Part shown: positions 1 through 5,668 of the stretch, one piece after another
Layout: each line of letters starts with the position of its first letter
Numbering within the stretch: the first letter of the stretch is position 1
Assembly (NCBI GenBank): GCA_011192085.1
Contig: DUEQ01000026.1
Coordinates: forward strand, 1-7,054
Length of the DNA: 7,054 nt
DNA from: Caldilineae bacterium
GTDB taxonomy: Bacteria > Chloroflexota > Anaerolineae > J102
Direction of reading: 5' to 3'
Position numbers and translations under genes: made by a program
The notes under the pieces: model-generated
The model's input: only the letters and a program-made list of their open reading frames with translations
Database searches by the model: none
Told to the model about the DNA's origin: nothing

Positions 1-29
1 CGAATCCCAATTCCATCAAACCAACTCAC

Positions 30-36
30 GGAGGTG
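30..36 (+). promoter_or_regulatory. Strong Shine-Dalgarno of the SCP2 gene
   Basis: GGAGGTG lies five bases before the ATG at 42 and is followed by TGATC, so the stretch closely matches the complement of the 16S rRNA 3' end. It decides the start: an in-frame GTG at 34-36/36-38 overlaps this site and would have no ribosome binding site of its own. It is the only convincing Shine-Dalgarno in front of any gene start visible in the window. The upstream region of glnA is cut off by the window end. Confidence 0.85.
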
Positions 37-41
37 TGATC

Positions 42-449
42 ATGGCTTATCTCTTCCCATCCCCTGAATGGGTCGCCGCGTTCAAGGACGCTATCAACAG
101 CAACGAGGCGTATCGCAAATCGGCCGCCAAATGGGAGGGCGATTTCTATTTCATCGTCACTGGCAAGGGCCTGGAAGAGCCGTTCGTCATGTATCTGGAC
201 CTGTGGCACGGGGAATGTCGGGAAGCGCATGTGGTGAAGGATATGAGCGAGAAAACGCCCGAATTCATCATCGAGGGCACGCTGGACGTGTACAAACAGA
301 TCTTCAACAAGAAACTGGACCCCATCCGGGCGCTGGTCAGTCGCAAGCTGAAGCTCAAGGGCAACCTGGGCAAGATCATGCGCTCGGTCAAAGCCACGCT
401 CGATCTGGTGAATTCCGCCGCCTCCGTGCCCACGGAATACCCTTCGTAA
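42..449 (+). CDS. SCP-2 sterol-transfer-family protein (small lipid-binding protein)
   Basis: This 135-residue soluble protein looks like a stand-alone SCP-2 domain. SCP-2 domains form a hydrophobic tunnel that binds fatty acyl chains, sterols or other apolar ligands. Visible features are an N-terminal helix rich in aromatic residues (W10, F14, Y24, W31), a beta-strand region at about 34-67 (FYFIVTGKG, then VMYLDLWHGE), a second strand pair around 74-80, and a C-terminal segment KLKLKGNLGKIMRSVKA (102-118), typical of the family's last strand and helix. There is no signal peptide or membrane segment, so it is probably cytoplasmic. The ATG at 42 is chosen because of the Shine-Dalgarno at 30-36. 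It is the first visible gene of an apparent operon with an alcohol dehydrogenase and an aldehyde oxidoreductase, which suggests handling of a hydrophobic alcohol, aldehyde or acid (inference). The family call is by overall pattern, not by catalytic residues; the ligand is unknown. Confidence 0.78.
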   Translation: MAYLFPSPEWVAAFKDAINSNEAYRKSAAKWEGDFYFIVTGKGLEEPFVMYLDLWHGECREAHVVKDMSEKTPEFIIEGTLDVYKQIFNKKLDPIRALVSRKLKLKGNLGKIMRSVKATLDLVNSAASVPTEYPS

Positions 450-451
450 GG

Positions 452-507
452 AATGGTCAATGGTCAATGGCCAATGACTGAACACTGATTAATGAACACT
501 GGATACT
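452..507 (+). repeat. Eight degenerate heptanucleotide tandem units (SCP2-ADH gap)
   Basis: The 61-bp gap between the SCP2 stop and the ADH start is almost entirely a 7-bp-periodic array of eight units without interruption. The first four are AATGGYC-like (AATGGTC twice, AATGGCC once, then AATGACT). The last four are of a second type (GAACACT twice, plus the diverged GATTAAT and GGATACT). The array begins two bases after the TAA and ends three bases before the ATG at 511. It contains no Shine-Dalgarno. The heptad period is seen directly; the function is unknown. Confidence 0.8.
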
Positions 508-510
508 GCC

Positions 511-1683
511 ATGTGGTACTTCGACGCCCCTGAAATCATCTATGGCGAGGGCGCTTTGAGCGAGCTGGCGCAGATCAAAGGCTCGCGGGCGTTGATCGTC
601 ACCGATCCGGTGCTGCACAAGCTGGGCTTCACCGAGAAGATCGCCGAGCATTTGCGCAACGCGGGCATGGATGTGGACGCGTTCACCGAGGTGGAGCCCG
701 AGCCTTCCCTCCAGACCGTGCAGAAGGGCGCGGCGCAGATGCGATCCTTCCAACCCGATGTCATCGTGGGCCTGGGCGGCGGCTCCAGCATCGACGCGGC
801 CAAGGCCATGTGGGTGCTCTACGAGCGGCCCGATCTCCAGCCCGATGAGATCAGTCCCATGATCGAGCTGGACATCGGCCAGAAGGCCAGGCTCATCGCC
901 ATCCCCACCACCGCGGGCACGGGCTCCGAAGCTACCTGGGCCACCGTGCTCACCGACAAGCGCGATGGCCGCAAGCTGGCCCTGGGCTCCCGTGAGACCA
1001 TGCCCACCACGGCCATCGTCGATCCCGAATTGACCCGCGACCTGCCCCCGCGCATCACCGCGGACACGGGCCTAGACGCGCTCACCCACGCGGTGGAAGG
1101 CTACCTTTCCAGCTTTCACAACGACTTCACCGACGGCATCTGCCTCAAGGCCATCCAGCTCGTGTTCGAGTATCTGCCGCGGGCCTACGCCGAGCCCCAC
1201 GACATGGAGGCCCGGGAGCACATGGCCAATGCGGCCACCCTGGGCGGCCTCGGATTCATCAACTCTTGGGCCTCACTGGCCCACGCCATGGGCCACGCGT
1301 TCGGCGGGCGGTTCCACATCCCGCACGGGCGCAGCGTCAGCATCTTCCTGCCCTACACCCTGGAATACATCGCCAAAGAACCTGAACTCACCCGCTTCCG
1401 CGACATCGCCCACGCGTTGCGCTTGCCTGAGGGCGACGCAGACGAGGCCGCCGCGGCCAAAGCTGTCATCGCGGCCATCCGGGACCTGCACCGGCGGTTG
1501 GATCAGCCCCTGACCGTGGCCGAGACGGGCGTCAGCCGCGAGGACTATGAAGCCGCGCTGGAAGACCTGGTGGAATTCGCTGAGGGCGACGGCACCTTCA
1601 TCAGCGCGGTGCGCATCCCCGAACGCGAGGATATCGAAAAACTTTTCCTCTACGCCTACGACGGCCGGGAGATTGATTTTTAA
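511..1683 (+). CDS. Iron-containing (group III) alcohol dehydrogenase
   Basis: This 390-residue protein has the usual length of Fe-ADH family enzymes, which interconvert primary alcohols and aldehydes with NAD(P)H. The N-terminal dinucleotide domain carries the GGGSSIDAAK motif (89-98) and IPTTAGTGSE (131-140). The C-terminal helical domain carries the metal ligands: D189 and H193 in DALTHAVEGY, H258 in LAHAMGHAFGG, and H272 in IPHG. The D-x3-H spacing and the 14-residue H258-H272 spacing match FucO-type enzymes, and H262 falls where a conserved active-site His sits. All ligands are present, so it should be active; Fe2+ is the family norm, though Zn2+ occurs. The N-terminus (MWYFDAPEIIYGEGAL) aligns with the typical family start, which supports the ATG at 511 although no Shine-Dalgarno precedes it. 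It lies between an SCP2 gene and an AOR gene on the same strand, which suggests a joint alcohol-aldehyde-acid pathway. Substrate specificity cannot be deduced. Confidence 0.95.
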   Translation: MWYFDAPEIIYGEGALSELAQIKGSRALIVTDPVLHKLGFTEKIAEHLRNAGMDVDAFTEVEPEPSLQTVQKGAAQMRSFQPDVIVGLGGGSSIDAAKAMWVLYERPDLQPDEISPMIELDIGQKARLIAIPTTAGTGSEATWATVLTDKRDGRKLALGSRETMPTTAIVDPELTRDLPPRITADTGLDALTHAVEGYLSSFHNDFTDGICLKAIQLVFEYLPRAYAEPHDMEAREHMANAATLGGLGFINSWASLAHAMGHAFGGRFHIPHGRSVSIFLPYTLEYIAKEPELTRFRDIAHALRLPEGDADEAAAAKAVIAAIRDLHRRLDQPLTVAETGVSREDYEAALEDLVEFAEGDGTFISAVRIPEREDIEKLFLYAYDGREIDF

Positions 1684-1718
1684 ATTGACCATCGGCCATT
1701 GACCCTGAGCTATTGGCA
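1684..1718 (+). repeat. Five degenerate heptanucleotide tandem units (ADH-AOR gap)
   Basis: The 35-bp gap is exactly five heptads, from the base after the ADH stop codon to the base before the AOR ATG at 1719. The units are ATTGACC twice, ATCGGCC once, then the more diverged CTGAGCT and ATTGGCA. ATTGACC is the reverse complement of GGTCAAT, the repeating phase of the first half of the array at 452-507, so the two arrays are the same family in opposite orientation. No Shine-Dalgarno is present. The function is unknown. Confidence 0.75.
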
Positions 1719-3617
1719 ATGATGATCCCTCAATCCTTCACCCCCGCGCCACCCCGCCCCCTGCCTGGCTACATGGGCAAGATCCTGCGCGTGGACCTGA
1801 CCACAGGCCGCATGTGGGATGAGCCCATCCGCGAGGATGACGCCGAGCAGTTCGTGGGGGGCAGCGGCCTGGCTGCCCGCTATTTGTGGGATAGGCTCAC
1901 GCCCGAGACCGATCCCTTAGGCCCGGAAAACCCCCTCATCTTTATGACCGGCCCCCTGGTGGGCACGGCCACGCCCGCGGCAGGCCGATTCGCCGTGGCC
2001 GCGCGCTCGCCCGCTACGGGGCTGCTGGGCGAAGCCAACTCGGGCGGCTATTGGGGCCCAGAACTCCGTCGTGCAGGCTACGACGGCATCATCATCACGG
2101 GACAGGCGTCCCGCCCGGTGTGGCTGGAGCTGCGCGAGGACGCCGCGCCCCGACTCCATCCCGCCGACGATCTCTGGGGCCTGGATATGTATGAGACCCA
2201 GGAGGTCATTCGGGAATTCATGGGGGACAACCGGGTGCGGGTGGCGTGCATTGGCCCCGCGGGCGAGAACCTCGTCCTCTTCGCCGGGGTGATGAATGAC
2301 CACGGTCGCGCCGCGGCCCGCACGGGTCTGGGCGCGGTCATGGGCAGCAAACTGCTGAAGGCCATCGCGGTGCGGGGCAAGGCCAAAGTCCCCATCTTCC
2401 ACCCCGATGAAAGCAAGCAGGTGGTGCGGGAACTCACGAATCATGTGGTGGAGGACTTGACCGCACAGATGATGCGCCTGGGTGGGACCATGCTCAACAT
2501 GGACCTGGGCCCGGCCCTGGGCGACGTCCCCGCGTTTTACTACACCACCAACGTTCTGGACGGCATCGAAGACAAAATCAACGCGGGGGAGTTGAGCGAT
2601 CACTACCTCAAGCGCCACGTGCCCTGCTTCCGCTGCCCTATCGCCTGCGGCCGCGAGATCCGTCTGCCCCGAACCGGGGAGGAGGTGGTGGATGGGCCCG
2701 AATATGAGACCTCCGTCTCCTTCGGTCCCATCATCGGCTCCGACGACCTGGAGGCCGCGGCCTATGCCGGGCATCTGTGCAACAAGTTTGGGCTAGACGC
2801 CATCTCGACCGGTTCCACCATCGCTTTGGCCTACGATCTGTTCAACGCGGGCGTCATCGACGAAAGCGTCACTGGCGGCCTCACCCTGGCCTGGGGCGAT
2901 CCCCAACCCGCGATCAAGCTCATCGAGCAGATCGCCTACCGCCGAGGCTTCGGTGATCTGCTGGCCCAGGGCGCGGCCCGCGTGGCGCTCCACTTCGGCG
3001 CGCCCGAGCGGGCCGTCCACGCCAAGAAACTGGAGCTGCCCTACCACGACATCCACGCCTACGCGGGCCAGGGCGTGGTTTACGCAACCTCCCCGCGCGG
3101 GGCCGATCACATGGCCGGGGATGTGTATCACTGGGAGATGGGCAACGAGTCGCCCGAGCTCGAGATCGCCTACGGCGATCCCCACGACGAATCCTTCGAG
3201 AAGATGGCCATGGTCGCCCGCATCATGGACTTCCGGGCCATGACCAACAGCCTTATCCTCTGCCACTTCGAGGACGCCCCCATCCCTCAACTCCTGGATC
3301 TCATCCATTCGATCACGGGGTGGACTTGGTCGGTGGAGGACTTTCGCGCCACCGCGACCCGCATCTTCGAACTCAAACGTTTGCTCAACGCCCGCTTGGG
3401 CATGACCCCGGCCGACGACTCCTTGCCCGAGCGCGTGCTGAAAGCCTACGACGAAGGCCCCACCGCGGGCTACGCGCCCGACCTGGCGACCATGCTCAAG
3501 CACTACTACGCGGCCCGGCAATGGGACCCGGCCACGGGCGTGGCCCGCGCCGAGCGGCTGGCGGAGCTGGGCCTGGGGGACTTCGTGGCGCCTTTCGCGA
3601 ATCAGTCGAAGCGCTGA
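1719..3617 (+). CDS. Aldehyde:ferredoxin oxidoreductase (tungstopterin, AOR family)
   Basis: This 632-residue protein has the normal AOR-family size. These enzymes oxidise aldehydes to carboxylates, or reduce acids, with ferredoxin and a bis-pterin tungsten (sometimes molybdenum) cofactor. The N-domain begins with GYMGKILRVDLTTG (17-30), the family opening. A TGLGAVMGSK segment (202-211) lies in the pterin-binding region. The 4Fe-4S ligands are C303, C306 and C310 (C-x2-C-x3-C) and C515. Other family blocks are GPEYE (326-330), GLDAISTG (358-365) and SPRGADH (458-464). The Cys set is complete, so it should be functional. The ATG at 1719 or 1722 is preferred over the in-frame TTG at 1713, which lies inside the heptad repeat. 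A proline-rich lead of about 16 residues precedes the family core; the ATG at 1773 (residue 19) falls inside the conserved GYMGK opening. No pterin-synthesis, tungstate-transport or ferredoxin gene is visible. The 3' end overlaps the convergent kinase gene by 16 bp. Confidence 0.94.
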   Translation: MMIPQSFTPAPPRPLPGYMGKILRVDLTTGRMWDEPIREDDAEQFVGGSGLAARYLWDRLTPETDPLGPENPLIFMTGPLVGTATPAAGRFAVAARSPATGLLGEANSGGYWGPELRRAGYDGIIITGQASRPVWLELREDAAPRLHPADDLWGLDMYETQEVIREFMGDNRVRVACIGPAGENLVLFAGVMNDHGRAAARTGLGAVMGSKLLKAIAVRGKAKVPIFHPDESKQVVRELTNHVVEDLTAQMMRLGGTMLNMDLGPALGDVPAFYYTTNVLDGIEDKINAGELSDHYLKRHVPCFRCPIACGREIRLPRTGEEVVDGPEYETSVSFGPIIGSDDLEAAAYAGHLCNKFGLDAISTGSTIALAYDLFNAGVIDESVTGGLTLAWGDPQPAIKLIEQIAYRRGFGDLLAQGAARVALHFGAPERAVHAKKLELPYHDIHAYAGQGVVYATSPRGADHMAGDVYHWEMGNESPELEIAYGDPHDESFEKMAMVARIMDFRAMTNSLILCHFEDAPIPQLLDLIHSITGWTWSVEDFRATATRIFELKRLLNARLGMTPADDSLPERVLKAYDEGPTAGYAPDLATMLKHYYAARQWDPATGVARAERLAELGLGDFVAPFANQSKR

Positions 3618-5581
3618 GTCGCCTGGTCGGCCATGGGAAAGCGGAGGATGAAGGTCGCGCCCGAGACGCCGTCGCTTTGCACCTGCACCGAGCCGCCGAA
3701 TCGAGCCATGATGGTCTTCACCCACCATAGGCCAAAACCTAGCTTGCCCGCCCTCTGTCGCCCCGAGTAGTTGAATTGGAAGATGGCGTCGTGCAGGTGG
3801 GGGGGAATGCCGGGGCCCGTGTCTCGCACGGTGATCTGCACCCAATCGTCCGTTCGCTTCCCCGCGATGATGATCTCACCCCCTTCGGGCATGGCCGCGA
3901 TCGCGTTCTCCATGAGATTGTGGAAGACCAGGGCCAGGCGTCGACGGCCGGCGATGACGGGCGGCAGGGCATCCAATCCCCGCCGGTGGATCTGAATTCC
4001 AGCCGGGATGGCGATCTCGGCCAGGGCGTGGTTCACGGCCTCGGGGATGGCGACCGCGGTGAGGGTGATGGGTCGCAGGTGGGTCAGGCTCTCCCGCACG
4101 ATGTCCAGGGCTTCCACCGCGCTGGCCCGAATGGCCTCCAGATTGCGGGTGAGATAAGAGTCCGCGGCCAGCGCGGCCGCGCTTTTGTCTTCGATTCCCT
4201 CGATGCGCACGGGGATCACGCCCAGTTTGTTGTTGAGCTGGTGGAGTAGGTTGGCCGCAATGTCGCCCATGGCCGCGAAGGTCTCGGCCGCGGCCTGCTG
4301 TTCCCGCGCCCGGCGCAGCGCCTCTTGCCGACGGGCGTTGTCCGCGGCCAGGGCCGCGTGCCGGGCCAACAGGGCCAACACCTTCTTGTCCCAATCGGAG
4401 GCGGGCAGCGACGCGTCCAGCTCGCTCCACACGGCAAGGGCGCCCACGGATCGCCCTGCTTCGCTGCTGAACATGGGCGCGATGATCGCATGAGCCGGGC
4501 CCAGGGGGATGTGGGCGGGCGCGCTGTGGTGCAAGGTCTGCACCATCGCGGGCAGGAGCCCTTCGGGAGGCGCGGCGTCGCGGGGTTGGAGGGCCTGGAG
4601 AAGCAGTTGGGCAGGCGTGCGTCGCCACAGGCCCGCGTGAGGCGCGCCCAACAGCTTCCGGGCCAGTTCCACCACCTGGCGATAGATGACCGTAGGCGGG
4701 TCCGCCAGCAGCCGGGCGGAGAGGTCCTGCAATGCGTCCAGCAGGCGAGCCTCCTGGATGGCGATGACGGCCTGGATGGCGAAGGACTGGAGGAGGAGCG
4801 CGTCCTCATCGGAGAATGCGCCCACATCGGGGCTTTCCAAGTTGAGCACGCCCTCCAATCGTCCACTGGGCGCGATGAGCGGAGTCACCAGCTCCGACCG
4901 CATCTTCATATCCTTGTCCAGAGGATAGTAGACGCGGCGCCAGACGGGATCGCGCACATCCGCGATGCACAAGGTCTTGCGGGAGACCGCGGCCTGTCCG
5001 GTAATCGTGCTTTCATCCAGGGGCAGGGCCTCGGTGTGGGGATGCCCCAGATCATCGCCCGCGAACGCTCGGGTGATCAGGCGCTGGCGGTCTTCATCCA
5101 CCAGGCGGAAGATGCCATAGCGCGCGCCCGTCACCTCCAGCGCCATCTGCAAAATGCTCTCCAGCGTTTCTTGCAGTCCCAGGCGGGAGGAGATGAGCAT
5201 ATCCGCCCGGCGCAACCGCGCCAGTTCCTCCTCCTTGCGCTGGAGGCTGACCTGCATCCGGGCGGCGTCCTGCACTCGGGCCAGGGCGGCGGCTGCGTGG
5301 ATGGCGGCGTTCTCCACCCCAGCCCGCTGCTCAGGCGTGAGTTCCCGGCCCGGGGGAAGCATGACGGCCAGGACGAGGTCGTCGGTCAAGGGGAAGATGG
5401 CCGCTTCGGAGGGAGCCCCCCGCGCGGGGAGGATGGCCGCGCGGGCGTCGTCGGGCAAGAGGCGGGCGATGGCCGCAGCCATCTGCGCCCGGGCCTCCTC
5501 CGGGCTCAGGCTGCCATCTTCGCCCAACCGGCTGATGGCGCGGGCGGTTTCGTTTAGGCGATGGAACAAGGCTTCGGGCAT
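3602..5581 (-). CDS. Soluble GAF-domain sensor histidine kinase
   Basis: This 659-residue protein has no membrane segment, so it is a cytoplasmic sensor. Residues about 25-105 look like a diverged GAF-type sensory region, followed by a short coiled coil (106-127). A clear GAF domain spans about 130-280 (core VLNLESPDVGAFSDEDALLLQ, partly shown: NLESPDVGAF 247-256). A third GAF-like region covers about 285-415, then a second coiled coil. The phosphoacceptor is probably H447 in LLHQLNNKLG (445-454). The ATPase domain has the N-box NLMENAIAAM (555-564), G1 box DTGPGIP (587-593), F-box around 600-606 and G2 GKLGFGLWW (612-620). All kinase boxes are intact. The ATG at 5581 is preferred to an upstream TTG at 5599, because the codons between them read as a TACAAT promoter element. 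No response regulator is adjacent, so partner and ligand are unknown. It is codirectional with glnA but separated by a terminator; a role in nitrogen control is possible but unsupported. Confidence 0.92.
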   Translation of the reverse strand: MPEALFHRLNETARAISRLGEDGSLSPEEARAQMAAAIARLLPDDARAAILPARGAPSEAAIFPLTDDLVLAVMLPPGRELTPEQRAGVENAAIHAAAALARVQDAARMQVSLQRKEEELARLRRADMLISSRLGLQETLESILQMALEVTGARYGIFRLVDEDRQRLITRAFAGDDLGHPHTEALPLDESTITGQAAVSRKTLCIADVRDPVWRRVYYPLDKDMKMRSELVTPLIAPSGRLEGVLNLESPDVGAFSDEDALLLQSFAIQAVIAIQEARLLDALQDLSARLLADPPTVIYRQVVELARKLLGAPHAGLWRRTPAQLLLQALQPRDAAPPEGLLPAMVQTLHHSAPAHIPLGPAHAIIAPMFSSEAGRSVGALAVWSELDASLPASDWDKKVLALLARHAALAADNARRQEALRRAREQQAAAETFAAMGDIAANLLHQLNNKLGVIPVRIEGIEDKSAAALAADSYLTRNLEAIRASAVEALDIVRESLTHLRPITLTAVAIPEAVNHALAEIAIPAGIQIHRRGLDALPPVIAGRRRLALVFHNLMENAIAAMPEGGEIIIAGKRTDDWVQITVRDTGPGIPPHLHDAIFQFNYSGRQRAGKLGFGLWWVKTIMARFGGSVQVQSDGVSGATFILRFPMADQATQRFD

Positions 5582-5587
5582 AAATGC

Positions 5588-5593
5588 ATTGTA
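5588..5593 (-). promoter_or_regulatory. Candidate -10 element of a leaderless promoter for the histidine kinase
   Basis: Read on the minus strand, TACAAT differs from the TATAAT consensus by one base. It is followed by six bases (GCATTT) and then the kinase ATG at 5581. Transcription normally starts about seven bases after the -10, which would place the first nucleotide at or next to the A of the ATG. No Shine-Dalgarno lies upstream of that ATG, which agrees with a leaderless mRNA. No good -35 hexamer is visible; at the right distance there is only the terminator T-tract. Confidence 0.5.
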
Positions 5594-5611
5594 TGCCAAA
5601 AGGGGGAGATG

Positions 5612-5645
5612 AAAAAAGACGCCCGGCGGGGAGGCAGGACGTCTT
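5612..5645 (-). terminator. Rho-independent terminator of glnA
   Basis: On the minus strand the stem AAGACGTCC pairs with GGGCGTCTT over nine pairs, one of them a G-U wobble, around a 12-base loop. A run of six T at 5617-5612 follows, two of which lie in the stem. It begins about 23 bases after the glnA stop and ends before the kinase promoter. On the plus strand the wobble becomes a C-A mismatch and the T-run is lost, so it should act only on minus-strand transcripts. It separates glnA and the kinase into different transcription units, unless there is readthrough. Confidence 0.82.
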
Positions 5646-5668
5646 GGCGAGGAAGGAGCGAACGGGGG

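Noticed and set aside
36..41. Upstream GTG start for the SCP2 protein
   Set aside because: The GTG overlaps the Shine-Dalgarno that serves the ATG at 42.
452..507. Cyanobacterial origin, suggested by heptamer repeats
   Set aside because: The resemblance to STRR heptamers is only partial, and the tungsten AOR, iron ADH and SCP2 content points away from cyanobacteria.
1713..1718. TTG start for the AOR
   Set aside because: It lies inside the last heptad unit, and two ATG codons follow at once; the family-conserved region starts well downstream.
452..1718. CRISPR array or insertion sequence at the repeats
   Set aside because: The units are 7 bp without spacers, and no transposase, terminal repeats or Cas gene is present.
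3602..3660. Bidirectional terminator between AOR and the kinase
   Set aside because: No stable hairpin followed by a T-run on either strand could be found by eye.
2793..3845. Long open frame of 350 codons on the minus strand
   Set aside because: It is antisense to conserved AOR sequence and runs into the kinase 3' end in another frame; the His/Gly/Arg-rich translation has no recognisable motif.
4325..5557. Long open frame of 410 codons on the plus strand
   Set aside because: It lies wholly antisense to the histidine kinase, whose domains are clear; its translation is low-complexity and resembles no family. High GC removes stop codons by chance.
5582..5599. TTG start for the histidine kinase
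   Set aside because: The six codons it would add coincide with a TACAAT promoter hexamer, and no ribosome binding site precedes it.
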